From Mytilus trossulus (Eukaryota > Mollusca > Bivalvia > Mytilida > Mytilidae): a DNA stretch of 64,000 bases. The notes below the pieces were generated by a model that was not told the origin of the DNA, searched no databases, and worked only from the letters and a program-made list of their open reading frames with translations. Shown here piece by piece: positions 35,284-47,510 of this stretch; position 1 is the stretch's first letter, and each line of letters begins with the position of its first letter. Made by a program: the position numbers and the translations under genes. The stretch is taken from contig NC_086376.1 of NCBI RefSeq assembly GCF_036588685.1, forward strand, positions 59,109,166 through 59,173,165, read 5' to 3'.

Positions 35284-35320
35284 AAATATATTCATTCATT
35301 CATTCATTCATTCAATAGGC
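35284..35320. repeat. ATTC microsatellite
   Basis: ATAAAATATATTCATTCATT continues as about seven ATTC units. The AATAAAATAT just before the run resembles the end of a non-LTR element, but no coding part is seen upstream. Confidence 0.75.
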
Positions 35321-36344
35321 GTCTCCATGTACATATGGCCACGAAAAACGTTCGGAATTGTCAACGTATAAAGCAGATATGTTTTAACACGGCGTTGATT
35401 CAGCGGTGGAATTGGTCACAGGCATTGTCAATTCTGCATTGCATTGTAACTAGTAGAACACCCTACAAACACAATATTCGTCTGCTATAAAAAGAAGAGA
35501 AATAAAGGCATATTACCACAACTGAATATACGCACAAAAAAAAAATGAATAAAACACCGACGCAATGTTATATATGCCTGTCACAACCATTGAACTTGTA
35601 GTCCAGCGGTGGTAATTGTTTGTTGTAATTAATTTTATTTGCTTGAGTATTAGTTTTCTCGTTGAGTTGTCACCCTTTTGCCATACTTTACGAGGACGTT
35701 TGCGTTTTTTTTTAAATCTGTAAAGTGAACACTTAGTCTATCAATATCGACATTTGCGCTTTGAAATTTGAAACACCAGAACTTAATAGAACGGACACCT
35801 GCGCCTTTTATGTGTCAGACCACCAATTAAAAATCCCTATCTGTTCTGCTTTCTAAACATTTTACCTTAAGTTTAACTTCATAGAAACCAAGTATATAAA
35901 TATCTTGAATTGTACATGTTTCAGCTTTCTACATGCCAATTTTCAGCATACCTTTAACGCCTCGAAAAATTATCCCTGGTTTTCTGGAAATCTTAAATTA
36001 GTAAACGGTAACTATGGAGCGCATTAATCCTAAATTTTAAATGCAAACTCATAGACAAGTAAATTTTGGCTCAAAATGGTCTAGATATATATTTCTCAAA
36101 AAGTTTAATTTCTGCAAATTTGTTGGTTTATAGTTTAAGAAAACAAGGTCATCAAAGCACTATTTTGTGTCAGAGTAGGGCTACTTTTACGTCATACATG
36201 TATGTTCTTAATTTGAGGGAGTAATAAATTAGTGGTCTGGCACGTATATACGTATGATGATAGTTTACATGAAATATTAACCAAGTTAATCAAATAGAAA
36301 GAAGAATGGTGGTTTGAAGACGCCGGTTTATATATATAAAAAAA

Positions 36345-36410
36345 AAAGTAGATGTGGTAATATTGCCAATGAAACAACTCTCCACATGACATGATACCAA
36401 ATGACACAGA
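36345..36410 (-). repeat. SINE-like dispersed repeat (family A), end only
   Basis: AGTAGATGTGGTAATATTGC and CAATGAAACAACTCTCCACA, inverted relative to 27590-27840. Confidence 0.55.
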
Positions 36411-36767
36411 AACTAATATGCATACATGAATGTATTGTGTTTTGGATATTTATACTTTTTAATTTTTTTTATGAATTAACAAGTTAGAAATTACTCTGTA
36501 TTTGAAGATTATCAACTGATTTTCAAACTAAAGGATGTTTCTCAGCTGTTTCTCAGCTGCATTGTTATTAAAGGCTTGCAACCCTGACATGAGATGGCAG
36601 TTGAGAATTATTCTAGAGTTTGGAAGATCATTGATAATAATGTGCTTTTAGTTTTTCGGTTATGTATACTGATACAACATTTATTGTAAGACTAATAGAA
36701 AATCATTAGACTTTTAACTCTCCAACTTTTTCTTCTTATGAATATTGTTTATAAATTTAATTTGTAG

Positions 36768-36891
36768 TATGGGAGCTAAACTGGCAAAAAGAAGAACAAA
36801 AATTGCAGAAATTAGACAAAAACGTGAAGATGAACTTTTGAGCAAATCAAAAATGAATAAAGATGAATTTGACAAACTTACAAAACAGCTG
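36768..36891 (+). CDS. coiled-coil gene exon a
   Basis: Acceptor TTTGTAG, donor GTAAGA. It encodes MGAKLAKRRTKIAEIRQKRE and a further 21 charged residues to KLTKQL. It leaves phase 0. ATG at 36769 could be the start codon (context AGTATGG) or an internal Met. Confidence 0.75.
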
Positions 36892-39800
36892 GTAAGATAT
36901 TGAATAATAAGTATTTCACACTTTTGTTCAAATCTTTGATTTTTATATTAAAAATAGAAAAAATATTAAAAAAAAAATACTTCTTTTTGTGTTCTCATTT
37001 CAGAGCTAGTTTTTAGTGGATTGAAAGTAGGACATTTGTTTTCTTTTTTTCTGGGATTCTGTTGATATATTTTAATAAATTCAAAATAGGCACTTTACTA
37101 GTATTTGTTTATATGAATAAAATTGGATGTATTGGAAATTTGAAATAAGACAGCAACCCCCAATTGCAATGTTGCCTTTATAGGAAGCTGAACTTGCAGC
37201 TGAAGAGGTAAAAATAGAAATGGAAAGACAACAAGCTTTGATAGATTTCAAAAGAAAAATGGCTTCTGAAACAGAGGCTCTTTTAGTGGAGCAGGAGAAA
37301 GAATTAGGAGTTCTGATTGGTAGATTAGAGGTATGTGTATTAGCTTTTTACATTAGATATATTGATAAACATTTAAAAAATTATGATTTAGTTGGAATGT
37401 TAAACATGAATATATAGAATGATAAAAATGTAATCACATGAATCAAAGTAAATTTGAGTGTAAATGTACCAAATATTTGTCACTATAGTTTTTTTACTTA
37501 AACAAAATAATAGATTGCATAAGAAGGTTGTGCTTATTATAATACAGGAAATTAGATACGTACCTTTCATTTAAGTAATGATGTATTGTTGAGAGCATGT
37601 CCTTATGCATTGTGAAACACTAAAAATAGAAAGACATCTTGTGGTCAACAAAGTTTTCAACAAAATACATGTTTCTATGCAGTATGCTTTTAATTGCTTC
37701 AAATTTAAAAAAATGCATATGAATTTAACAAAATTTATCAAAGATCTTCTGTGAACACTACATTCAATGGAGACAAGACAAGACCCCAGTCACAAAAATA
37801 AGGATTTGTTTTACAGTTTTTTAAATGAAAGGATTATTGCATGAATATTGGTAAGGCAGCAACAATTTGATTTTCGGGGGGGGGGCTATGTTTTTATTTC
37901 TGTGCAAACTTTTTTTTTCACCAAAACCTGGAAACAAACTATTTTTTCCCAAAAAAACCATAGCCTCCCCAGAAAATCAAATGGTTGCTGCCTAAGAAGT
38001 ATCCTTAATAGAATACAAATGGATGTTTGTTCCTAAATAAACAAACCTAGAAACAATGATTAGTTTAAGTGTTTATAGTAATGTATTGTATTTTACAGAT
38101 TGGAGCAGCCAGGAGACAAGCTTTATTAATAAAACAAGACACACAGCTACAGAGCTTACAGGTATGGAATCAAAATATTTGAATAAACAGGTGTACATTT
38201 CTATTTTAGGATTAATTCCTCAAATTAAAGAATAAGACAATAGACCACTAATCAAGTTATGTCTTTTACATGAAAAGTTGGTTCATTATGTATACCTTTA
38301 TGACAACATATACCAGATAGAAGGGACCTACTGGATCTTAGCACTATATAAGTTCATCAAGCTTTATTCTGATTGTTGTAATGCAAAATAAACAAGAAAT
38401 AATGTTTGTTCAGTAGGTACTAAATCACAATTCTCTAATGACAACAGTCCTGTTAATAGATGATAAGAATTTAATTTACAATATACTATCGCTATTCTGT
38501 GCCATTTTCCTTTGATCTTTTTTTGTGATAATTTTCATATCATGCTTCTCGCTTGATATGAAAAAATTATTGCTAGAAAGTAAGGAGGTCACGTGGCGTT
38601 GCTAACGAAATTGACATTGAAATTGACAATGTCGTCATAGGTAAAATAGCGATAAACAGATTATCATTGGTCATCTCAACTCGATTGCTTTTCTCACTTT
38701 TGCTGTTCCAGCTCAAGTGAGAAAATCAATCTCGTTGAGATAATCAACGATAATCTATAAATACATCCAATATAGAATCATATTTTTCAAGGCTTTGCTA
38801 AAAATGGCATGGGAAGGAAGCGGTGATCCCCCTAAAAGCACAAATGATGTCCACCAACACCATTCCTTTTGGCAGAAATGATGAAATCTGGAAAGTGACC
38901 TATTAATATGTAGATGTGCAGTTTTTTACCTACATTCTCAAGAATTTTTACAAATTGAGATCTTACCAAACACATCTTTTTATGCTCCACCTACCATAGT
39001 AGAGGGGCATTATGTTTTCTGGTCTGTGCGAGTGGGGCATCCATGTACTATGGACACATTCTTGTTAATATTAAACATTTAGTAACATGAAATACATATA
39101 TAGATATCTTTACTTATACATGTAGGACCACCTAGAAAAGAAGTTAACAGATGGTACAGTGAAGACATCAGCTGTCAATCAGATTTTACAGCAACACAAA
39201 AATCAAATGGAATATGTCCATGACCAGATAGAGAATAAACGTGAACATCAAATACAAGTTATACAAGATAAAATCCAGACTAAAAAGTTAATGAAGGAAC
39301 AGTAAGTTTTTGTTTATATGGATTTACATACTGTGGATTCTTTATTTTTGTGGGTACAATTTTCATGAATGAAGGAAAACTTACATGTTCATGGATATTC
39401 TATTTGGTAATCTGCTAAAATCTGCATACAAGCCTATAGAAAATTTGTTATTTATGAACATTGAATTTCATGGTTTATCTGTTCCCATGAAATCCACGAA
39501 AATTGTTATTCATGGAATAGTTATGAATCCACAGTATATAGGAGGAAGATCTCATTTCTGTAGAAAGAGTTGACTTTATTCTCTGAAACGATAGCCTTTA
39601 AAAAAAATTTGAATGGCACTTGTACTGGTAGTACCTCAATTTGTTGACATGCAGGATCTTTGGGAGTCACATAAAAGAATACTTCAGGCATTCATTTTCT
39701 GCCGTTATGAAAAGTTAGATGTCTCTGGAACTATGATCAATGCATGCAAATAGTTGTAAATCTGCCTATAGACCTTTTCCTCTCCTTGAAAATTATTTGT

Positions 39801-42800
39801 CTCATATAATTAAATTGGTTTTCAAAAACTTCATAGCCTCTAACAATGAAGAGCAACCATAAAGTGATGTTTTTGTATCATGTTCAAATATACCAAATTC
39901 TTCAAAAATGTTTTGTTTATTGGGCCTAAATTAATATATTGTTTGTTTCCCCAATCCTGACCCTGCCAAGCAAGGTGTGGGTAGGAAGGAAGGAAATTTT
40001 TTTTTTTTTTTTCCAAAATGCCTGAATAGTATCATAGTATTGGACGATGCTGCAAGCCTGAAAATCTGAAATGAATAAAATAATTTTCGACTTAGTTTTG
40101 ACAATAAAATTTTATGAGTAGCACCCTTTTTGCAGGGTCGGTCGGGATTGGGGAAACAAACAATATTTTATTTTAGGCCTTGCAATGACAGATAAAATCA
40201 TGATTTGTATAAAATCCTGACTAAAGGATGATATATAAAGAAAAACTACAATAAAAGAAAGAAATGCAACACAAGGTAATGAATGTTAAACATTAATTTA
40301 AAGGTTTTTATTTAAGCATACAAGAAATTTTATCTGATTTCAGAGAACTTCAAGAAGAAAAACATGAAGAAAGAGAGACAGTTAAATCAGCTTCTATAAA
40401 AAGACGAGGTGCAGGGTGAGTTTACTTAAACGATTGAAATGAAATCAATCTTAATAATTCCCAATTTGATGAGTTGGTTAAAATGATCGAAAAAGAAGTG
40501 AAAAAAGCTACTATATACAACTTTCAAATTTCTTCATTTTTGTATGCCCCACTGGGCCATAATGTTGTTCAGTATGTTTGTTAATTCATTTGTCCAATCC
40601 TCAGTCACTTGTCCATCTGTCTGTCTCACTTCAGGTAAAAGTTTTTGGTTAAGGTAGTTTTCGATGAAGTTGAAGTCCAATCAATTTGAAATTTAGTACA
40701 CATGTTCCATACAATAAGATCTTTTTAATTTTAATGCCAAATTAGTGTTTTGACTTTAAATTCAAGATCCACTGAAAATTGAAAACTTTCCAGCTTATTC
40801 AGTTTAAAAATAGGCCAATTTTGGTTTTAATGAGGCTGAAGTCGTAACTTTAACACGGTCCACTGAACATAGAAAATGAAAGTGCGATTGGGGGTTCTAT
40901 GAACGCATTCTTGTTTTGTAAATTCCTGTGCCACAAATACTTATGTTATTACATCGCAGTAAGAACTGACTGTTCAGTGATGTTGTTTAGGCCATAGTTA
41001 TTATATTTTTAGTTTTACAAAATTTTTTGACAAAACCAATGGGTAGGAGGACGAAAAAAAAAACAAAAAAAAACTGCTGCTGCTGATGATGATTTTTTTT
41101 TAATACCAACCGTCAATATCAAATTTTTTTTTTTTTTATTTCACCAGGAGATTTTCTACTAGTTTAACAACTATTTTTTTTTTCTTGACAAGGTTTGAAT
41201 TGAAAATCAATGTGCAACAACTTACTAAATCACCAAGAGCATAAATTTAGATTCTTTCATGCAGTTATGAACTAAAAAAAATTTTTTTTTTTTTTGCATG
41301 AAAAACACTGGGTCGGAGGAGAAAAAAAAATAAAAATCAACATTTTTAATTTTATTTTTTTTCCTATTTAGCAAAAATTAGGGTAGAAGGGTTCGTAAAA
41401 CTAAAAATAAAAAAACTACGGCCTTATGCTGATTAACCTTGAGTCAATCAGTATAACTTATATAAAAGAAAGACTTGAGATAAGTGTATTATATTTTTTT
41501 TATATTACTGTGGATTCTTTTATTTTCATTGGTTTCAATTTCCATGGTTCACCTGTTCCCACTAAATCCACGAAAATTGGTATCCAAAGAATATAAATGA
41601 ATCCACAGTATTAAAATTTGTAAACATGTATTTGGTATAAAATAGTGTCTCGTAAGTCAGTTTTTGACTGGATATTGGTTATTTTATTATGTATGTATAT
41701 TGTGTATGAATAACTTTTATTGCAATCAATATGTGACATTTTAATAAACAAATTATTTATTTATTTTGTTTATTATATTTTTTTTATACAAGCTGCATCA
41801 GTCTTAAAATTAAGTTATCTAGAACAACAACACAAAAGACACAGAGATGAGCTTGACTTAGAAATGAAGGCTGAGCTAGAAAAAAGCAAGGAAGCATTGA
41901 ATAGAGAATTAAAAGTTACTCTGGATACAGAATTGAAGGTAAATAGCCTAACAAATGACAATTGACATTTTCTTTTCTCTTTGGTACCTATGATAAACTT
42001 TGAAAAGGAAAAATCAAGACTTTTGAGTCAAATTTTAAAAAGATACCTTGATGTTTTTGAACAGCAGCTTACTCAATCTTCTGATTGTTCATACAATTCA
42101 AATGTGTAGTATAGATAGAATATTAGGCGTCACCGCTAAAACAGAAAAAAATATCTCTAAAATTCACATTTAATGATAAAATTTCGAAATTACTAGGAAG
42201 TACAGAGAGTTGTGAATGTAAGGGGTCCATGAAAACAGTGTACAGTTCCTGTTCATTTATCTACAAAAGTCACTTTATAACTTACAAGAAGTTAAATTTT
42301 AATGTTCAAATCGATGCCACTATATTCAAGTACTCAAAAAAATATCTAACAAATCAAATGATGCAATATTTAATTACCCTTTTATTGAACATTTTTCCTG
42401 AACAGCAATGTATACATCCTCTAAATTAAATGAAACTGCAATAATAGTTTCTGGCATATTATTTTTTAGCAACAAATTTGAGAAACAGTTTTTGGCTCAG
42501 TTAGCTACAGCTTCAGACTTATCAAAAAGAGAATTAGAAAATGCAGTAATGATACTGCGATCAGAGGTAGTTTTATTGTTATCCAATGAATATATAATTT
42601 AATAGTTTGGTTATGATTGTACCAGAGTCTAAATTGCATGTATGTTACTAATTTTGGTCACTGCACAGCCTTCAACAATGAGGAATATCCATAGTTTAGT
42701 CAGCTATAAAAGGCCCTGCATGATAACGGTTAAGGTAAAAGAAAGAGCAAACCAATTTATAACAAAAAACAAATAAGACAGACATGAACCATCAACCACT

Positions 42801-45800
42801 TAATTACAGGCTCATTGGTACAGGCACACAAAGAATGTGTTAAATTGAAAGGGGAAACTTGGCAGATGTGAAACAAATAGTTAATGCTGCACTTTAAGAT
42901 GGACTTTTTATACTTTCCATTGAGAGTGGTATTTATGTGTTTCTCTAATTCTTCGTGAATTTATTCCTTTCTGCAACCATGTATAAAAAAAATTAATGTG
43001 TTCGTTTGATCTCAGTTTATCATTGGTTAAAATCTGATTATGATGACAAATTTTCTTGCTTTCCTCTGAATTTCCTATTGTGAGGGCATGAAAAAAGGCG
43101 ACCATGTCTAATGCTTTCACATAGTAAGATTAACACATCTTTTGGCAGATCATTGGTAAAGAAGGAATAAGTTTGTCTACATATTGTTTGAAAATCATTA
43201 GAGAAACAGAATCTACCACCACCTCTCGTGTAAAACTTTATTTATCCACTATCAACAGTTAAATTTTTTGAAAATTTAACTGTCTCAAGTGTATAAATGT
43301 TGTATCACACTCGATGCAGTGGTAGAATCTATATTTATCAGGTGGTACTGTTGTAAGCATGTGCTCCTGTTATTGCTTATATGCACACAAATATTGAATA
43401 GGGACAGGGGAAACACAACTGAAAGAAACACCTGATAAGTTCAAATTTAAAAAAAAAAAATCTAAAAATTAAGTACTTCATGATATGATTAACTATGTTT
43501 ATGTATGCATTCAGGGACAGAAGCTTTTAGTTGATAGCATTTGATCGCACAAAGTATAAAGCTGCATTCCCCAAACAAAATAATTTTATTAAGTGTCGAC
43601 AAAGACAAGTCAGTTTTAACATCCTCACGGTTTTGAATAAGTATTAAAAATATAGATTAAACCACATTTGCATATGCATATTTGGCAATGTTATCTAACT
43701 TTATTTTTGTAGACCAAGCAAGTGTGAACATTGATCAAACAGAAATTTGCTAAAAATTATGATTATGGTTATGGTTGTAATTTAAATAAATTAATCCATC
43801 TAAATTTGGCTTTTTGTATTTAAAGATACTGGTGGCAATGAGCAGGCTGCAAAGAAACTAGGCAAAGAATTACGCCAGGGATTGCAACGTGCCAAAACAA
43901 ACTTAACTTTGGATGAAGATGGTGAAATAGGTATGTTTAACTTTTATATAAACTGTTAATTGCTTCATTCTTTAAAAAGAATGACAATCTTCAATACTTT
44001 CAATCTTGCAAATAAACATGATTGCCAGAGGAAACTTTTGATTCTTTTATTAGACTTTTTTGATATGTTGGTAATTGATAAGTGAGGAGACCCTTTTGTA
44101 AGATTCACCATTCTTTTTTTTCTTCAAATTGGCCAAAATGAGATGATACTGAGGGGCAATGAAAATTGTTACTAAAGAAAAGGAAAAGACAAAATGGCAA
44201 CAGTCAATGCAAATACTAAATGGAAAAATAAAGATTGTGTAATTTCAACCTCCCAAAGAAACCAGGGTTAGACTGAAGTGCTTTTGGCTATAAAAGGCCC
44301 CAAAATGACAATTCAAAAGAGAAAACTAACGACCTAATTTATAAATAGATATAGGAAGATGTGGTGTGGATAAAGTCTGCTTCAAGAATGAATTTTAACA
44401 TAAATCATGCCATTTTTTTACAGTGCCAGTTCCTTCTATGTAATATATGTATTTCTGTCAGTTTATGTTTTTGGTGAATATAAAATTGCACAGAGTGTTT
44501 TTTATATTGAATTTCTTGATATTTAATAAACACTTAATCCTTCCATCTCAAACCATTTCATCATCTCATTAGGGTAAGCCTTCAAGGGCATATATCATTG
44601 GTTGGTTGGTATTCATCTCAAGGTCATATATCATTGTTTTGGTTGCTGGTTGTATGATATTCATCCCATTTCTTTTTCCTCCGTATATTCATATTGAAAA
44701 AAAAATTGGGAAATTGAGAAAAGTAAAAAATATATAAAATAAGCCAAGTTTATATGATGTTGTTAAAACTTAGTTTCTCTATTGCCTAAAGTTTCTTCTT
44801 AAAAAGTGCATAATATATATATATATTTTATCAAATTTTGTGGATTTCCAGAGGACTTGACAAAATAAAAAGATAATGGTCCTCATATTAAAGCGTAAAA
44901 TTTAATCAAGCATATTCTTTAATAATAGAATATTTTTCTTTGTAATTTTATTAGGTTGTGAAAGTTGGCTGAAGCACATTTTGCATGAATCACTGAAATT
45001 CTAATTATCAAACCATTCATAGCAAGCATTGTGTAGCTTTTTAAAAAATATAGAATTTTACTCTCATACTCAAATTCTAAATAATCACCTTGGTTGTCTT
45101 GTGGTAGCCTGCTTTACAAGTTACTCTTGGTCAGGTCAAATCAAAGACACAATTCTTCCTAATATATACCAGTAGTCATTTAGTTCAAGAATTTCGTAGA
45201 AAACATAGGATTAAAAGTTATTTCACCTCATTCACATCATATCACACACAAGGAATTGAAGCATTAAAATAAGAAAATAATCCCTGACATACATCAGAAT
45301 CAATATCATTTCTATTTTCATGGGTAAATTACTAGATGATTTTATTGGATGCAGTTTGACTTTGGAATAAGGTAGTTTTGGTTTTATTGTATTGTTGGGT
45401 TATTGTCCCTGTATCAATTATGCTACAGCTTCTAATGTTCTAATTGATTTTAATTTTATGGTTGTTTTTTTTTAATATTTGTTACATGTATATGAAAGAA
45501 AACTAATAAAAAGCAGAAACATCATTTTGCTTAAAATATTTCATATGTCACTTAAAAAAATATTCAGTTTGTAATATCTGCATTTTTACAGCTCAGTTGT
45601 TTTAGTTTTTTACATAAAGTTGTTTGCCCATATCTGGTTTAGAAAACATAGACAACATTATAAACCTACAAAAATGCAAGATCTAAGTGACATTTATTAA
45701 AAATGACTTTTAAAAGTATAGCTTTAATGTTTGCAGAAATTATCTTTAAAGAATCGCCATAAAGGAGACAAATTTATATATTTGTTCTTTTTTCTGTTGT

Positions 45801-46118
45801 TTATTTGTCATTTGACTTTTTTAAAACAAGATATTGTTTAAAACCAAAGAATCTGTTTGTCACCTTTATTTTATTATAATTCTATATGAATAGTATTGGA
45901 AATATCATTATTGATATTTATACTGTTACTTTTTAGATTACATAAGAGGAAGACCTAGTTCTGGTTACCAAGGAGACACTATTAGACCAATGTCAGGTTC
46001 AGTTACAACAAAAAAAGGAAAGAAAAAAGGGAAAAAGTCTCAGACCTCTGTGTATCCTAGGGAACCAAAGGAAAGCTGGACGCATCAAGACTATTATGAT
46101 AGCGATGAATTACTTTGA
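36768..46118 (+). CDS. charged coiled-coil protein gene, 3' part, family not recognised
   Basis: Nine exons on the + strand: 36768-36891, 37184-37330, 38099-38161, 39126-39301, 40344-40408, 41793-41938, about 42470/42483-42566, about 43826/43843-43930 and 45937-46118. The product is rich in Lys, Glu, Gln and Arg with heptad-like Leu/Ile spacing over some 300 residues (for example KLAKRRTKIAEIRQKREDE; QALLIKQDTQLQSLQ; LSYLEQQHKRHRDELDLEMK), so it is a long coiled coil. It ends in a disordered, Lys/Gly/Ser-rich segment (KKGKKKGKKSQTS) with YYDSDELL at the C-terminus. No catalytic motif or membrane segment is visible. The first exon begins T-ATG-GGA right after an acceptor, so it is either internal or preceded by a leader exon; more exons upstream are likely. 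Two junctions do not join cleanly (see findings). A cytoskeletal or ciliary role is only a guess. Confidence 0.75.
37184..37330 (+). CDS. coiled-coil gene exon b
   Basis: Acceptor CCTTTATAG, donor GTATGT, phase 0 at both ends, 49 codons. It includes EAELAAEEVKIEMERQQALI and LLVEQEKELGVLIGRLE, a strong coiled-coil pattern. Confidence 0.82.
37854..37993. repeat. foldback (MITE-like) element in an intron
   Basis: AGGCAGCAACAATTTGATTT and TCGGGGGGGGGGCTATG are mirrored by CATAGCCTCCCCAGAAAATC and AAATGGTTGCTGCCT. The arms are about 45 nt. Confidence 0.75.
38099..38161 (+). CDS. coiled-coil gene exon c
   Basis: A 63-nt exon, phase 0 at both ends, with acceptor ATTTTACAG and donor GTATGG. It encodes IGAARRQALLIKQDTQLQSL and Q. 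Confidence 0.82.
38515..38765. repeat. dispersed repeat ending in an inverted repeat
   Basis: The first part matches 34335-34500. The second part pairs GATTATCATTGGTCATCTCA..ACTCGATTG..TTTTCTCACTT with AAGTGAGAAAATCAATCTCG and TTGAGATAATCAACGATAATC. Confidence 0.65.
38995..39062 (+). repeat. dispersed repeat (family F), fragment
   Basis: GTGCGAGTGGGGCATCCATG, TACTATGGACACATTCTTGT. The same words are found inverted at 61340-61380. Confidence 0.55.
39126..39301 (+). CDS. coiled-coil gene exon d
   Basis: Acceptor ACATGTAG, donor GTAAGT. It encodes DHLEKKLTDGTVKTSAVNQI, then HKNQMEYVHDQIENKREHQI and on to LMKEQ. It enters in phase 0 and leaves 2 nt. Confidence 0.83.
39329..39536. repeat. foldback element (TACTGTGGATTC family), copy 1
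   Basis: It begins TACTGTGGATTCTTTATTTT and ends TTATGAATCCACAGTA. An internal pair, ATTTCATGGTTT and CCATGAAATCCACGAAAATT, makes most of it self-complementary. The 62-codon ORF inside is accidental. Confidence 0.75.
39922..40180. repeat. MITE-like element with about 45-nt inverted ends
   Basis: GGGCCTAAATTAATATATTG and TTTGTTTCCCCAATCCTGAC are mirrored by GTCGGGATTGGGGAAACAAA and CAATATTTTATTTTAGGCCT. Inside is only AT-rich sequence with a poly-T run. Confidence 0.75.
40344..40408 (+). CDS. coiled-coil gene exon e
   Basis: Acceptor TGATTTCAG. It encodes ELQEEKHEERETVKSASIKR. Two donors are possible: CGAG/GTGCAG at 40408, which keeps the frame into 41793, and the stronger CAGG/GTGAGT at 40415, which does not. 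I chose the first for frame only. Confidence 0.65.
40540..40920 (+). repeat. dispersed repeat (family F)
   Basis: TTCAGGTAAAAGTTTTTGGT, GATGAAGTTGAAGTCCAATC, AATTTAGTACACATGTTCC and ACTGAACATAGAAAATGAAA. The inverted copy at 61340-61540 has the same order. Confidence 0.7.
40988..41427. repeat. MITE-like element with inverted ends
   Basis: TTAGGCCATAGTTATTATAT and TTTTAGTTTTACAAAAT are mirrored by TTCGTAAAACTAAAAATAAA and AAACTACGGCCTTA. The body holds A- and T-runs and GGGTAGGAGGACGAAAAAAA-like blocks facing each other. Confidence 0.65.
41506..41610. repeat. foldback element (TACTGTGGATTC family), copy 2
   Basis: Starts TACTGTGGATTCTTTTATTT and ends AAATGAATCCACAGTA. It is a shorter relative of 39329-39536 and lies just before exon f. 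Confidence 0.75.
41793..41938 (+). CDS. coiled-coil gene exon f
   Basis: Follows TTTTTTATACAAG and ends at donor GTAAAT. It encodes ASVLKLSYLEQQHKRHRDEL, then DLEMKAELEKSKEALNRELK. It leaves phase 0. Confidence 0.78.
42470..42566 (+). CDS. coiled-coil gene exon g
   Basis: After the acceptor TATTTTTTAG at 42469, the good frame is NKFEKQFLAQLATASDLSKR and ELENAVMILRSE, then donor GTAGTT. That frame needs 2 carried nt, but exon f leaves none. Either the acceptor is the AG at 42481-42482, or a small exon lies in between. Confidence 0.6.
42650..42850 (-). repeat. SINE-like dispersed repeat (family A variant)
   Basis: GTCACTGCACAGCCTTCAAC, TAGTCAGCTATAAAAGGCCC and GACATGAACCATCAACCACT, then TACAGGCTCATTGGTACAGGC. 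Similar to 25185-25435. Confidence 0.55.
43190..43350. repeat. foldback element related to 17.6 and 48.8 kb
   Basis: AGAGAAACAGAATCTACCAC, CTCGTGTAAA and ATCAACAGTTAAATTTTTTG are mirrored by AAAATTTAACTGTCTCAAGT, TCACACTCGATG and CAGTGGTAGAATCTATA. Confidence 0.6.
43826..43930 (+). CDS. coiled-coil gene exon h
   Basis: The coding frame is TGGNEQAAKKLGKELRQGLQ, then RAKTNLTLDEDGEI; the donor GTATGT leaves 1 nt. The acceptor TTTAAAG at 43825 would require one carried nt, while exon g ends in phase 0. Acceptors at 43842 or 43845 would restore the frame. Confidence 0.65.
44240..44375 (-). repeat. SINE-like dispersed repeat (family A), fragment
   Basis: GGCTATAAAAGGCCCCAAAA, AAACTAACGACCTAATTTAT and GATATAGGAAGATGTGGTGT. 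Confidence 0.55.
45937..46118 (+). CDS. coiled-coil gene last exon
   Basis: Acceptor TACTTTTTAG. It joins in phase to exon h and encodes DYIRGRPSSGYQGDTIRPMS, then a Lys-rich run and the end QDYYDSDELL with TGA. AATAAA at about 46449 may serve as polyadenylation signal. Confidence 0.8.
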
Positions 46119-46482
46119 TAAACATTTATCATTACCGGGTACTTTTTGATTTGTAGTTTCATTCCATATTTACAAGTATGATAAAATATTTTTTTCAGTA
46201 AAAAATTACCAGTCAAAAAAGAAAAGAAAAAAGATTTTAACAAAAGCTTATTATTTGAGATTCATATTTTTTTACTATTTAGGAAAGACAACTATATAAA
46301 TTAGACATTTAATATAAAATATTTTTTATATATACTGTTTTTTTTTACATTTACCCAATAACACTTTTTTTATTTATTTTTTCCCAAAAGTCTTTTATTC
46401 AAATTAACATGTTATGCTAAAATTAAGTTCTTTTTCACATGTTTGAAAATAAAGAAATGGCTGTAACAGTTATTGGCAATTG

Positions 46483-46723
46483 AAGAGGGCGGTAATGGGT
46501 GTACCTTTTATGAGGAATAACTGGAAAAAAATTGCCAAATGACAATAATGTTAATTTTTGGGGCATGACGATAAATTGTGCACTTTCTTTTAGACGCATC
46601 AAAATTAAATGATTGTAATGAAATCACGGTAAAATTTTAATCAATTTGAGGCCCACTGTAGCCAAAAATGACCTTTTGATGCCTGACGGTAAAGGGCATT
46701 ACTACCCTCATTGTTATCATCTA
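46483..46723. repeat. possible MITE with short inverted ends
   Basis: GAGGGCGGTAATGGGTGTAC near the left end and GTAAAGGGCATTACTACCCTC at the right end are imperfect inverted copies. The body shows no ORF. Confidence 0.45.
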
Positions 46724-47249
46724 TCGTCATTAAATCTTCATGCATAACCTATTGACCTCAGCATTGTTAAAAGAAGCATGTGTCACCTAATTATTTTTTA
46801 CTTATTTTTTATTGTAAAACTGAATATTTATTTCCTATGGATTTTTTTTATCATGACTGAGTGTTTGCCATTGTCTTTTATACATGTCGGTGATGCAGAT
46901 TTTATTTTTTTGATAGATTATCATTATTATATTTTTACTCTGATCATTTCAATATTGTTATCATTTTATTAGCTAGATAGTATTTTAAGGTTAATCTATG
47001 TCATTGCTTGTAGGTTAATAAATCTCAGTGTTTGTGTATACTTTATTTATACGTTTGATTATGCCACGTTGACATTTATCTACCATATGACGAAGTTATA
47101 TAGTAGTAAAGGCATAGACATAATACTCACTTTTCCAATCTTTAGAACATGAATTTCTTTTTTTAAATACACTTTTGCCTAAGGATTTGCTAGATAACAT
47201 CACAGATGAATAACTTATCTAGATAATTTATAAACCAATAATATACAAG

Positions 47250-47510
47250 AGTAATCAGGCTGTTTTCTTGTTTGAACTGTTTCACATTGTGTCATGTTGA
47301 GGACTCTTTTAACATATCATATGGTACAGCTTTTGATCATTGTTGAAGGCTGAATGGTGATATCACCTAATCAACTACCCATGAGGATCTCACATGGTCA
47401 GGACTATAGAGATCTATAATTGTAAACATCCAAATAATTTCGTCTGTGATTGATAGCTGTCTCATTGTATAGTTTGTAAACATACCACATCTGTTTATTT
47501 ATATGTAGAC
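47250..47510 (+). repeat. SINE-like dispersed repeat (family A variant)
   Basis: CAGGCTGTTTTCTTGTTTGA, TTTTGATCATTGTTGAAGGC, GATTGATAGCTGTCTCATTG and AAACATACCACATCTGTTTA. Confidence 0.55.

Larger units (their letters stand above)
23817..36767. other. intergenic region dominated by mobile elements
   Basis: Apart from the retrotransposon tail at 30932-31558 and the decayed minus-strand frame at 26917-28600, listed separately, I see no gene. The stretch 24900-36700 is largely dispersed repeats, foldbacks and tandem repeats. In 23817-24900 and 35000-36700 I see little beyond AT-rich sequence and fragments of family A. Confidence 0.5.
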
